A stretch of 64,000 bases of DNA, taken from Sanghuangporus weigelae. Lineage: Eukaryota; Basidiomycota; Agaricomycetes; Hymenochaetales; Hymenochaetaceae. Where the stretch lies: the NCBI GenBank assembly GCA_033182465.1, contig CP137318.1, positions 3,162,001 through 3,226,000 on the forward strand, given 5' to 3'. Positions within the stretch are counted from its first letter, which is position 1; each line of letters starts with the position of its first letter. A model generated the notes under the pieces. The model made no database searches, was not told where the DNA came from, and was given only the letters and a program-made list of their open reading frames with translations. This document shows, piece after piece, positions 14,180-26,030 of the stretch. The position numbers were made by a program, and so were the translations under genes.

Positions 14180-16793
14180 ATGTCACGCATTCCTGTCCCA
14201 GTCCACTCCCTCTCCCCATCCCACTCTAACCTCCAGCAGCACCGCGCTCCCAGCCCGATACCCTTTCCTGACCGTGCTGCATCGCCTGCATCGCCTTCAC
14301 ACATCCCTACCCTCAGACACGCTACATCCATGTCCTCCGTCTCTTTCGGCTCGTCGGCGGACACGCGCAAGAAGCAAAACAAACGCGATGAGGTGCGTTT
14401 TTTTTTCGTCGCCATTTTTTCTACATCAAGTGGCATGGATGAAGCATGTTAAAAACGCGTATACAAGCATACATGATACGTGTTACTTGTTATTTTCCGG
14501 ATATTTTGACACGCGATTTGTGATTGTTTGGCCGAAAGCTATCACGGGTGGAACGCGCTTCGAGCTTCTTTCTTGACAGCTGGTGATACTGACAGTGCTC
14601 ACAGGCCATACGTAAGAAAATCGAATCCGAGCTCGCACGAAAACGCACAATCTCTATCAACAACACTCAGCGTAGACCAGCAAGCAGAAAACTTGCAGCA
14701 CCCAAGGGTTCCGTTGCTGCTCTCAAACCTAGCCCTGCTTTGACTGTACCGGAAAGCATCACCGTATCCGATGCAAGTCAGCTATGTGCAGCGAAAAGAA
14801 CAGACTGTGTGCTTGTCGTAGATGAAGAGGAAGGATTAAGCGGCATTTTTACTGCAAAGGACCTTGCTTACCGGGTATGCCTTCGGAAATCTGCATTCCG
14901 ATGCAAGAAGCTTCCGTGCTCAGATAGTAAATTCCTAGGTCACCGCAGAAGGTTTGGATCCGCGTGCGACACCCGTCAGCGCGATTATGACGCGGAATCC
15001 AATGGTGACGAGGGACACTACGAGTGCAACAGAAGCCCTCCAGCTCATGGTCACCCGTCACTTTCGCCATCTCGTAAGCATCCGTTTCGATAGCTCGATC
15101 ATCTTTATCGAGGCTAATGGAAATCCATTCAGCCGGTGTGCAATGAAGAAGGGAATGTAGTTGGTCTGCTTGATATCACAAAAGTATTCCATGAGGCTCT
15201 CGACAAAGTAGAACGCAGCTCCTCCGCTTCGGAGAAGCTATACCATGCTCTCACTGGTGTACAGACCGAGCTGGGTCCCAACATGTCCGCAAATCCACAA
15301 GCAGCCGCGATGCTCGCGTATGTCGACGCTTTGCGAGAGAAGACTGCCTTGCCAGACTTGACAACCGTAATGGACTCGCGTACGCATCCTGCAACCGTCG
15401 GCCCGAAAACAACGGTGAAAGAAGCAGCCAAACTCATGAAGGAGAACCGCACAACTGCGGTTTGCGTAATGGAGAACACCGGCGTGCCTGGTACGCCTCC
15501 ACGCATCGCGGGTATCTTCACGAGCAAAGATGTCGTCCTTCGTGTAATAGCGGCCGGGCTTGAGCCTTCCCGGTGCAGTGTCGTTAGAGTTATGACTCCT
15601 CATCCGGACGTCGCTCCTCCGACCATGACTGTGCAAGACGCGCTTAAGAAGATGTACAGTGGGTGTTTGATCGTATATTACATTTACGCGTGAATTCTTA
15701 TCACGCTTCCCAGACGGTCATTATCTCAATCTTCCGGTTGTCGAATCGGACGGTCGCTTAGTCGCTATCGTCGATGTATTGAAATTGACGTATGCTACAC
15801 TCGAACAGGTCGGCCAAATGTATCCTTATCAGTACAGAATGGAACTGATTTTTTTTTCTTTCGATGATATGTTATTATTAGATGGACCAAATGGCCGCAA
15901 GCAACGGCGTTGATACTTCCGGCGGCCCGATGTGGGGGCGCTTCTTCGAATCAATCGGACACGACGATAATGACTCTGCGATCTCGGGCTCGAACGTCCC
16001 GACAGACATTCACTCGCCACCTCCGTATCCAGACTCGCCGCTTCATCATTCCCTAAGGCGGTCCCCTGAAGTCGGTCCGAACGACTCGGCATCTGCTGTC
16101 GACGATGACCAGGGCTCGAATGTCGTTGACTTCCCGCCGCTGCGTCGTAAACCCTTGTCGAGCATCGGTGGCCACGTCCCAGTCGACGATGGGACTTACG
16201 TCTTCAAGTTCAGCACGCCGAGCAAGCGCGCACATCGGTTCCAGGCGCGATACGACGACGTCGAGCACCTCCGGGAGATTATCATCGGCAAGCTCCAGAC
16301 AGATCCATTCTTCGCTCTTTCAAGCACCGAAGGAGGCTCGGAAGCATCCTCCTCCAAGCCCAAGATAGACGACTTCCAGATGTATTACAAAGACGCGGAC
16401 GGGGATGACGTGTACATCTCGCAGAGCGAGGACCTCAACGACGCGGTTAAGATCGCACGCAAGGCAGGCGTGGACCGCGTCGTGCTCTTCTTGCATGGTG
16501 GCGCTTCGTGGGTGCCGCCGAAGAAACCGGAACCAGAGGCGACGAGCGCTCCGAAAGAAACTCCCGGCATTACCACCACCACCAATATGACTATAGCGCC
16601 AGCTGATGAGATGGGAGCTAGTGCTGCGCCTGTAGTCGAAAAGGCCTCAGAGCCGGCGCCAGTGCCAGCCACTGGAGCAGCTGCCGCTGACGATATCCTC
16701 GGAATGCCACGCGACTTGCTCTTACCCGCGAGTATCGGTGCTCTGGCGGTCGCTATCATCGTCGTCTTCACCATCTCGCGCCTCTCGGACTAG
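14180..16793 (+). CDS. CBS-domain and PB1-domain membrane protein
   Basis: Domain order: Ser/Pro-rich N-terminus (MSRIPVPVHSLSPSHS), then four CBS motifs in two pairs (PALTVPESITVSDASQLCAA with DCVLVVDEEEGLSGIFTAKD; TPVSAIMTRNPMVTRDTTSA with EGNVVGLLDITKV; TALPDLTTVMDSRTHPAT region with RIAGIFTSKDVVLRVIAAGL; VMTPHPDVAPPTMTVQDALK with LPVVESDGRLVAIVDVLKL), a long disordered linker, a PB1 domain (YVFKFSTPSKRAHRFQARYD, then IDDFQMYYKDADGDDVYISQ with SEDLNDAVKIARK), and a single C-terminal transmembrane segment (SIGALAVAIIVVFTISRL). This CBS-PB1-tail-anchor layout is known in fungi (for example S. pombe Mug70), where the function is little studied; CBS pairs usually bind adenosine nucleotides and PB1 mediates pairing with other PB1 domains. 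The last large exon begins near 15882 and the stop is at 16791-16793. Confidence 0.85.
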
Positions 16794-18026
16794 AGATTGA
16801 AGCGAGCCTCTCGGGTGTCTGGGCTTGAAGGCGGAGAGATGCGAGATGCAAGACAAGAAGAACGGAAGCCTAAAGCCTAAAGACTGAAGAAAACGAGATT
16901 TTTTTTTCTTTTCATATGGAATGATATATCGTCATGCCAGTGTCGGGGGATTTTTTTTTGTGACGTAAATTCGTCTTGAGCAACGAGTACACAAAGAACT
17001 ACCACGATCTCTTCCATTTTTACCCACTTCCTTGGTCTACTTTCTCTATTTTCAAACATTCCTCTTGGAAGAGTTCGTTCTGAATCCGAGCCCCCTTTTT
17101 CGACAGTTCCTCTTAGTGGCCCTCGAACTTTCACGTATGATCACCCCTCTAGGTTTTTAATACATTGCCTAATGCCACTATCTACATGGACCCCTCCACT
17201 CCGTCTGCACATATTATGCACTTATGCAAATATGCATTATCGTTCCGAGTCTAACTTAATTAGTCGGCACAACAAATAACATATATGCACTTCGGTTTGT
17301 TATCATGAAAAGTTCCATTTCTTGACTCTTGAAGGGATGCCATATCATTGTTTAAGTCTATATTCAGTACGAATTTTGCTGCTGTCATTCTTTTCACACA
17401 CACACGAACATAAGGTGAGAAAGAGAAAAATTGCATTTTCGTCATTTGGACATAAACAGCGGAGAAGGAAAAAAGAGAAAACGAGATCTTCTTCGAAAGT
17501 CCGTATAGAAGAGGGGGCGGAGGACCGTCATCATGCACAAAAAAGCACGCGTATCACGAGAAGCCTGAGAAAGGAGGGGAGGGCGGGGGAACGGACAGAA
17601 GACAGGTAGGAGGAAAGAGTGGAAGAAGGGGAAGAACGGAGGAGCCTCGCCACGCACGAACCGACCAAAACAAACAGTTCAGAAGGAAAACAAGATTCCG
17701 ATATCTTGTACGTCAGGAAACCGACAATGTGCAATCGAGGGGAGAAATTGATGTACATCACGGGAGAAAGAACACAACCGACTGAGGGGATGCCGACGCA
17801 AAAACTCACGAAGCATCAGCGAGAAAAGGAAAGCGGGGGAGAGAAAAAACTTTGGCTTTATACAAATGGGAGATATTGAGCACAGGAAAACAGAAAGAGA
17901 AAGAGAGAGAAAGCAAGTGGTGAATCATGGACAAGCGAAGCAGATGAAGGGAGGAAGGGAGGAAAAAGAGATGGGGGCTTGATGCAGTCTTTGCGTCTAT
18001 GAAAAGATGAGAGCAGCCATGTTTCC
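16794..18026. other. Convergent intergenic region with purine-rich + strand
   Basis: Lies between the stop of the CBS-PB1 gene and the stop of the Ras-like gene. From about 17440 to 17980 the + strand is strongly purine-rich, so the Ras transcript would have a pyrimidine-rich 3' untranslated region. Short open frames are low complexity and I support none as a gene. Confidence 0.5.
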
Positions 18027-18954
18027 TCACATAATAACACATCGCCTTTTCTTTTCGCGCTCTTGTCGGAGCGGCATCGGAGGACCCTGCTCCAGCTGCC
18101 TCGTCTGACGGAGCGCGCGGACGAGATTCGTAAATAGACGTTCGACATTGTGCGAAGTCTTCGCGGAAGTTTCCAAAAAATCGCATCCGAATGAGCGCGC
18201 TAGTGCTGCGCCCTCCTCGCGCGATACTTCGCGCTCGTACGTCTTGTCGCATTTATTCCCTACTAAGACGAAAATCGGCTTATTGCGCTTCACACGCAAC
18301 ATGAGCTGGCGGAACACCTCCAGCCGCTCGAATGTTGCGCGTGAAGCGATTGAGTAGACCAGGATAAACCCTTGGCCTTCCCTGTGGGGACAACGCAATC
18401 AGTCGATCGCAACGGATATTGACCTAGCAAGTAATATGTCCAATTACGAACCGGACCCATTGATCCCGTAATGTAGCGTACTCCTCTGATTAATTGCCAT
18501 CAGCAGGTGAATTCAGAGTACGATTTGTTTGGGCACACGCACCTTGGCCGGCCGTGTCAATAACCTCGACAAAGCACATTCTATTGTCCACCACTAACTG
18601 CTTCCGGTATGCATCCTCAATCGTCGGATCATAAGTCTACATAACAAAAACAATAGTCAGTAAAGGTAACGGCATGAGATGAATCAGCAGTCCGTGGAGG
18701 CGGAGCTTAACGTACCTCTGGAAGGGAAGAATGACGTGGAAGTTCCGGCACGAGATCCAGAGCAGTGAGATTTCAGACAGAAAAGCACGTAGAGCAGAAT
18801 ACATACCAACGAAACAGTTCAGTGTAAACTGCAGTGTCCAGTCTGAAGTCAGATGTATTCACTGAAGAAATACAGAGGATCGGCATACCTGAACGGCGAG
18901 GGCAGTCTTCCCGACGCCTCCATCTCCCAGAACAGCCACGCGCCAAGAATCCAT
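18027..18954 (-). CDS. Ras-family small GTPase with CAAX box
   Basis: Membrane-attached molecular switch. Exons join to [20 protein letters not shown] (P-loop, GDGGVGKT), [22 protein letters not shown] (switch I, YDPTIED effector core), [19 protein letters not shown] with [10 protein letters not shown] (switch II, DTAGQE), [29 protein letters not shown] (base-binding NKCD), [17 protein letters not shown] and a basic tail ending KKRRCVIM, a farnesylation-type CAAX motif with an adjacent Cys-poor polybasic region. The P-loop has Asp where Ras has Ala-11, so this is a Ras-like paralogue rather than canonical Ras1. The Glu codon of CFVE is only restored if a 2-nt exon at 18716-18717 is used. Starts at the only ATG before the P-loop; the stop is at 18027-18029. 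Confidence 0.9.
18716..18717 (-). other. Predicted 2-nt microexon in the Ras-like gene
   Basis: On the coding strand the bases AG sit between an acceptor (TCTTCCCTTCCAG) and a donor (GTACGT). Flanking introns are 18718-18806 (89 nt, GTATGT donor) and 18637-18715 (79 nt, CTGAC branch-like motif, TTATGTAG acceptor). Direct joining of the flanking exons gives GTTG+ACTTATGA, a frameshift to a stop. Inserting AG gives GTT GAG ACT TAT GAT, exactly in register with switch I of Ras proteins. Confidence 0.72.
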
Positions 18955-20148
18955 CTTCTCAGCTGATCACGGTACGACGCGAGAGAAAAGACACGAAATA
19001 GGAAGTCGGTTGAGATTGCGATGAGGAGACTGACCCGACACGATAACGGGTCGAGAACGAGGGAGGCAGTTTGATCGGTGGCGAATGTGCCGAGAAATCC
19101 GCTGTTTTCTAGATGGAAAACGATCAGTCATGGGCGCCGAGTGAAGGGATTAGAACCAGAATATTCATACTTTTGAGTGGAAATGAACTGGGTTGATGCA
19201 AGAGGGGGGAGGGTATAGAGCTGACCAGTAGCCGAGGGGGATGGATGATGGTAAGCGGTGAATGTGAATGGAGGAGGCCAAAAAGAGAGAGAAAAAAAGA
19301 GGAAAAAAAGGAGAGAACTTAGTCGTCGTGCAAAGTTCGTGACTCGTCGTTAGAAATGATGAAGAAAGCTAATGCTCGTGCTTGCTCACGGTCTCCAGAG
19401 TTGGGATGCAACTGCAACTGACTTGACTTTACGCCGTAGGCCTTATATAATACCGCTAGGATTATGTCATACTCCTGTCCCTCTTATATACATTCTGAGT
19501 AAGCGATCTCCTTGTCCCACCACGCCTATTGGCTTGCTATGGCACAACCTGCGTGTAGCTGACAGCGTTGTTTGAGCAAACAATAAGGATCGGTAATGCC
19601 CATGGAAGCCCTATAGCCGATTATACACAACACAAAGTAGTATCACTCGAGTGCTCTTTGCTTTGACGCACGGAGAAGCACCACAGAATCGAATCTATGT
19701 TCCAGCATCCCGACTCCCGCACCGTTCGAGTCACTCCTCCATCCTCTTTATCCCCTCTCCGGCCTGCCGTCGGTTCCTCCTTCTCGTTCCCACTCAAATC
19801 CACGGCACCTTTCTCATAAGTATCACCGAACGAACTTCTCTCACATCCATCCACCGTATGCAAGCACTTACAAATAAATAATAAATAGCTAAGTTAGCAC
19901 GCTCCCAGACCCAGAGTTGAGCGGCCATGTCGTGAGATGCCGAGCTTACACAAGCATTATAGGGCAGTGCGAACACCGCGCATTCTTGTGTGCGTTTGTA
20001 CCCTTCTTCTTCCTTGCTTTTTCGAATTCGAACGAATTCGACTCGATCGGATTCAAGGATGAACTCGATGGCACAGACATTCCGTACAAGGAGAATCGTC
20101 GAGCCAGTCCCGATTAATTGTCAATGAATTCATCTCCCCATCGCACAT

Positions 20149-20166
20149 GAGCAGAGCAGAGCAGAG
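20149..20166. repeat. Short GAGCA tandem repeat
   Basis: Three and a half copies of a 5-base unit (GAGCA) followed by an AAAG-rich run. A minor microsatellite in the gene-poor region. Confidence 0.7.
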
Positions 20167-21024
20167 AAAGAAAGAAAAAGAGTTGATGCACTATACAAGT
20201 AGAGTTCACGGAGCACATGTTTCTCAATCACCCCGAGCTTGTTCAATCAACCTTAACGCTCTCCGGGTCTTGGGAAGCATACGTACATAGTATTCGTTTT
20301 GAGAAGCCACCCCCACGCTCATGGGGTCGCACATAATTAAGCAAGGGCCCGGCCAGAGCACGACGATAGTACTCAATCTCCTACTCATGATCTCGCTCCA
20401 GAAACTTTTATTTCATACGTCCGATACCGAGCGTCCCCGGGGTTCTCGGTCTACTGAATTTATTTCTTTTTGCTTTTTCTTCTGCAGAGAACGTTCGCCC
20501 GGGTTACATCGTATCGCTGTTGGGACTTGAGTCTCACATCTTTATACGCCTTCTTTTCAGGCACCCCAGTCTCGTTCGTTCGCAATCTAGACCCCCTCGT
20601 CTCGTAAGGCACCACCTCATGCTCGAGCGCTGTCAATCGTGCTCCTCAGGGTCGGTGCTACAGGAATATATCGCTTTAACCATCTACCTCATGTCCATTA
20701 ACTACTATCTACATCTCCTCGAGCAAGAAGTCACGCTCAAAAGAAGATTCGAGAGAGAGAGAGACAATCGCGTACATACAAATGCTCCGTTCATGCAGCA
20801 TCTTTGATCCTTCCGCACCGAGCCATCCCGCCGGCTTCATTTCAGAGAATAGGAGCAGATTCGATTGAAAGCCGCCTCAGTGCTGTGCCGTAACCCTTCC
20901 TGTCCTGTCCTGTGTTCCACACGGTGCTTGCTTTTCCATACCTAACACCATCAGATGCATACTTATTTATCAATCCCGTCCGATAGCTCGCTCGGAAGCA
21001 ATAGCCAAGCAAGCTCACTCAACA

Positions 21025-21050
21025 TTAATATAATATAATATAATTATTAA
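21025..21050. repeat. AT-rich microsatellite
   Basis: Tandem TAATA units in otherwise unassigned sequence. Simple repeat with no visible gene link. Confidence 0.7.
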
Positions 21051-22317
21051 GGCGGGTAAGGCACGAAAAAATGATGCCGTGGCAAGATTTTTTTGATCAG
21101 CGGTCGGTTGTTGCTGATGCTGTTGTTGCGTAAACCTTGATATTATGGAGATTTCCGAGTCGGACGAAAGAAAGAAAAAAATTGTAGTACTAGTATTACT
21201 GCTTCGAAACTATGCCGACTAGTTAGAGACTTCGTACTATGACGCAAGCAATACTTATATGTGTATGCGACGGCATTACGAGTGTAGAAATGACATTGAC
21301 AATCATCGTCTTCCACCTCCTTTATTGGAAGACCCGGACTTACACACGATACGCTAGATTAGATTTCCACCGTATACGTATCTACCAAGGACTGCCAAAG
21401 ACTCCGAGCCTGAGCCAGTCCGAATCTAAATCCGAATCCGAGGACTTTCTTCTCTCGGCAAGAGCTGAGGTTTGCCAGCGTACGTACGCGGCCGAAGTTG
21501 GATTCTTTCTTCCGCTAGTAGGGAGCCGCAGTAGGAGCAGGAGCAGCCACCGATAGGATACCCCTTCGAGCTTCGCGCCGGAATCCTAATCTTTCTTCGC
21601 ATTCGCAGGTTAAGTAAGACGCCTACGCCGCCGGACCGCCGCCTCCTGTGAAAGTACCTCCGTGTTCTTGTATCTCCTGAAGGGTATTGGTATAATCTGT
21701 AGAGCTTCAAGAGGATCGCAGTCGAACGGACAATAATCAGTATGCCAGCCAGACTCAATGACGATGACACCTGACCGAATGGATCAACGGACCAAGACGG
21801 CACGGAGAATTAATTTTGTGTCGCGCTGTGTTGAAATTGTATTATCTTGTGAGTGAGCGAGGCGCCACCTCCTCAGTCTAGTCCTAACCTTTTTTAAAAA
21901 ACGACGACAGCAGTACTGCTTGCTCATAGCTTGAACAATAGAGAAGGATAGCAGTCAGTACGAGCCAAGCATTACCTTCAAGGAATAGGAGGCCACCCAC
22001 CAATCTAGAGTTCAACAAATCTCCATGGGCGCTCCGTGTTCCTAAGTATACACTCACCGTACACATCTAATCCTGACTGTTAGTTCGTCATCATACCGTC
22101 CCACCGTCCTTATTGTGTTCGAAGGCCGAGAGGAGTGTTGTTGATTAGGATCTGGCTGGCAGACCTCCCATTTTGCTACTTTGCTTCCGTGGTTGCTTCC
22201 TGCCACTCTGCCTTACTCGGCTGGCTTCGGATCCTCGATCTATGTATCGAAGCGAAGCGGTTCAGCGGGAATGCCTCGAGGGAACTTCGAGGAGGCAGGT
22301 GCTGTCGTAAGTCCCTT

Positions 22318-22333
22318 CCCCCCCCCCCCCCCC
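22318..22333. repeat. 16-base poly-C run
   Basis: Uninterrupted run of 16 C following GTAAGTCCCTT and followed by AG. Such runs are length-unstable and error-prone in sequencing. Confidence 0.85.
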
Positions 22334-25025
22334 AGACCCGGCCGGACATTGGAAAAGGGGGAGAAGAAATACGTCGAAAAACCAAGAAAGAAGCAACGAT
22401 GAGATACATCGATCGTTCTTCTCCTTCTCCCTTCTGACGAAGTTCCCAGAGTTCTGTGAGGCGTTCCACTTACACGACGAAGATGATGAAAAGCTTCCGT
22501 CGGTGAACGCTGAACAAATCATTATCTGTCCTATTGTCTCGTCCCAAAACAGATCTAGATTTGGAAGAGGAATAAGTCTGCATAATCCCCAGACACATAC
22601 GAAGCATAAATTATACTTACACGATATCTGCGCACTGTACACATATAGCTAGGCTTCTGCGAAGCCGGGAGATGGGGGCGGTGGAGTGCGAGTAGAACAC
22701 CCCGGAGAATGACTTATTATCCCTCCAGGCTGTCATCGACGGGCGGCATCTGACTGGTCCTTTTTTTTTCACTACCAGATTCTTCCATCCCGCGGCTCCA
22801 TCAGGAAAACCACCTGCTGTGTAAAGCCCGTGAGTCTCGTCTTTATCACGGAGTTCTCCAGCTGCCGTACTGCGCCTACGAGGAGGTACACTTGAAGGGA
22901 ATAAGGCGCTCCCTGCGAGGCAAAAAGTCCACGTTCAAGCCATTCAAAAACCTCGTGTGCATTGCGAAAACTCAGGGTAAATAAGAACCTACAGAGTACA
23001 TTCTTCTCTCAGTGTCGCATACGGTTAGAGCGCAGAAGATTCGCCACGATGTTCGCATATGCACGCACCAGAAGACAGACCAGCAGACAAAAAAGGTCAG
23101 CAAATGCGAGCATGTTGGAATTTCCCGTCTTGAGCTAAAGGCATCTGAAAAATTCCACATGCAAGCATTCCGACTTCCGCTTTGGATGATAAATTGCTTT
23201 CGAGGCTGATCATCTTGATATTCTATTCGGCCACCACAGATCTCTAGAGAATCACGAGAGTCTCACGACCTAGATTTCTGTACATTTCCATCGATTCGAC
23301 CAAAGATTCGCCATAAGCATATATGACCATATATGTATAATCGCATCGGATAAAAAGACGAGCGTCTATGCTTCAGACGTGCATCTCCTTCAATTTCCGT
23401 ACTTTATCAGCGGACATCAAGAGGATACCGACTCACCCGGATTCCTCGGACGGCGGATGCGGCCAGTACAACCACGTTTGATTGGAGCAGAGACGAACTG
23501 GCTGTTTCCGAAGCCCCTAATCAATTCATGCTGCTAAATGGGAATCCCGAAACTAGAATCGTCTTACTATTTATTAACCGACGTAATTGGAGCATGAAGT
23601 CTGTTTTCTTTCCTTTCAACCCGATGAAGCATAAGGAAAAACGATAAGACTTTATGACGGTTTTTTACGGGTGGAATTGACAAATACTCACAATTCAAGA
23701 AAAAAGAATACCACGCCCGTCAGAGGGCGTACAGACAGCGGAACCCCAGAGTCTAATTCACCGAAATCAGCACTAGTCGCTGTGGTCCGCCGGCAACCGC
23801 ACCGCACCATTGTGGTGGATCAGACTTGCTGAAACACCTCAAGCTCAAGCTGAACAAGGTGATGCCCCTACATGCATGCTAATCCCTTGAATATGGTTGA
23901 ACATGGAAAGTAGCACCCAATGAGCGGGAGTAAAGCGACTCAAGACTAAATCATTATCAAGCTTTAATGAATCGAAGAGAACGCGTTCCTTCAGGGCGCG
24001 GCGAACTTGAGCTGATGAGAAGTACGCGATAAGGTCCCGGGGTGCAAGAGAGAACACGTGTTGGTCGAATTGAATTTACTTGTATGGTTTGGTTTGATGA
24101 ACTCTTCCATACCGCCTCCAGCACGAGTACTAAACAGAGTACGTGAACGATTCCAACACGGTTGTGCGATGCAGTAGATCTGGCTTGTTAAGAAGTTTAC
24201 TCGGACATGCAAATCGAGCAAAAGAGAGCCTCCTGCAAGTCCACACATGGCTGGACTAGAATAATTTCATTATCGAAGCCCGGATATCTGAGACATCTGT
24301 AAGATCGATGGACTGGTGGAGAATGTTGAATTGCGATGCTATGCTATGTATCGCTCCCGAGTCAACCACGGCATGACCCGTGAACGGTGTACAAACAAAC
24401 AGCCAGGCCGGCCGGGATCACTTGTATCATGGTCGTGGTCGAGACTTGTCGAGGATCATCAGCGATGTCAGATCTGCTCCGTTGACGTGCCGATCATGAA
24501 TACTGTCTGTCGATCATACTTGCAATTGCTAAATCCCGTTGAACCATCTAGTTCAGATGGCTGGCAAGACATGAAGATACTGACTACCGAATCTCGTGCA
24601 CCTTTGCCAAACATTGGGTCAGCGATTGTTGATTCTATAGTCAATTTCTTCATATCAAAAAATAACTAATCTACAAATAGCACATTCATTCGATTCGACG
24701 TCGTAAGAGTGTTTTGTAGGATCAAAACAAGAAACTGTGGTTAGGAACGAAGCGCGAAAGGAGGAATCGTCGAAAGGAACAACATCATGAAGTCGAAGGA
24801 AAAAATTAGCAATACAAACTTCTGTGTGATCAAGGGCAGGCATAACCAGTCAAAAATATAAATCGTCGAATAAAAGACGCATAAAAAGTGAAAGAATTCG
24901 AAATTTAATACTGGTAAAAAAGAGAGAATATTGATGTCAGCATTCTGGTAACCGGAGCGAAAAGCATCGGATGCACACACCTTTTGAATCACGCAGAACC
25001 CAGATGAGAAACATATTTCAGGCTC

Positions 25026-26030
25026 CTACTCCTGCCGACTGAACTCCGCCTGAGTCAGGTTAAGCATGAAGCATCCGGACTTGAATGCCTCGGGAAGTTC
25101 AAAGGTCTTTACAGGCTTCGACGACGCCTTCGGTGTAATAGACGGAAACGGTCGGAGTGGGCGCGAGGTGGGGAAATATGGCGCACGTCGCGCAGCGATA
25201 TTCGATTTCGGTGGTAAGCCAGGAGTATTGTTTGAAATGTCATTACTATTAGCGGTCGAAGCAACAGACACCGAACATGCGAGGGGCGATGGTCTGCTTG
25301 GTATATGTCTTTTCTGCTGCCGTGAATGGTTGAGTGGTGACGGCCCTTGAATCGAGGAATTTAGAGTTGCGGTAGCTGGACGTGTTTGAAGCACACGCGA
25401 GGATCCGCGGCGAGAAGGTTGGTTGATTGATAGATAGACATAGTCGTCGGCGAGATTAAACAGACAATACGATATGAGTTAAGTAGGTTGTTGGGGGAAG
25501 GAACCATCAGCGATAGGCTCGCGGGATGACAAGGAGTAGCTACTCACCCATGATTGTCCAGACTTAGCTCCCCAACGATTGACGCTTCACCGTTGGTGGC
25601 ACTGACAAGCCCGGCACCAGTGGAATGTCGGTGATGGATATGATAAGGTGGCAGAAATGCCCTTTTTTCTAAAAAGCGGGGATTTGTAGGGACGAAAGAA
25701 TGGACAGGCGGAACTGGAGACGAAGAGAGTGGCGAACTCGCAGACCAGCCCAGTAGCGAATCGTGAGTCCTTTATGGCAGAGGGAGATTAGCAGGAAATT
25801 GATTGACGAGTGGACAAAATTATTGGGGAGAAGGAGAGACAAGAGCGTCCCGGATCCGCCGTCACTTGCCCGTCATTGCTTACGTGCGGCCGCTCTCGTT
25901 GGGGATCATCATCTTTTGCATTGCATCACGTCGGCTTCCCTTTTCGGTCCAAGGCGCGTGTCCGGCTTCTCCGTGCCGTTCTCTTCCGGCAAACTCACGT
26001 GATCGCGCGGGTCGCCGTTTCCTCCATCAT
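25026..26030 (-). CDS. Orphan low-complexity protein, approximate model
   Basis: No family recognised. Three open blocks on this strand look coding. Block 1 starts MMEETATRAIT (ATG at 26028-26030) and ends at a GTGAGT donor; block 2 (about 25548-25769) joins it in phase and reads through SASSPLSSSPVPPVHSFVP, PPYHIHHRHSTGAGLVSATN and GEASIVGELSLDN; block 3 (about 25026-25390) reads SSIQGPSPLNHSRQQKR, PTSRPLRPFPSITPKASSK and FMLNLTQAEFSRQE before the stop. The joint between blocks 2 and 3 is unresolved: the obvious GTGAGT donor at 25547 and the acceptor ending in GTCCAG are out of phase, so another donor or acceptor is needed. The Ser/Pro/His-rich composition suggests a disordered protein. The spliced product would be about 200 residues. 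Confidence 0.45.

Larger units (their letters stand above)
18955..25025. other. Gene-poor region of about 6 kb
   Basis: The first few hundred bases are the Ras promoter and probable 5' untranslated region, with purine-rich runs near 19280-19320. Beyond that I find only short frames without recognisable domains on either strand. One spliceable + strand frame at about 22160-22660 is described in the findings. Simple repeats and a poly-C run are listed separately. No tRNA, rRNA or transposase could be recognised. A long non-coding transcript or a fast-evolving gene with small exons cannot be excluded. Confidence 0.5.

Noticed and set aside
17442-17809. Overlapping frames in the purine-rich stretch
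   Set aside because: Low-complexity Arg/Lys/Glu or Ser/Phe/Leu frames created by the base bias.
21426-21803. 125-codon minus frame with hydrophobic and Arg-rich parts
   Set aside because: Arises over repeated Ser/Arg-like triplets; no domain or splice context.
22318-22333. Poly-C run as part of a 27-base intron
   Set aside because: GTAAG...CCAG around the run is shorter than any working intron here; treated as a simple repeat.
23845-24248. Minus-strand frames suggesting a small protein
   Set aside because: Two frames seem to continue each other, but no junction joins them convincingly and no family is recognisable.
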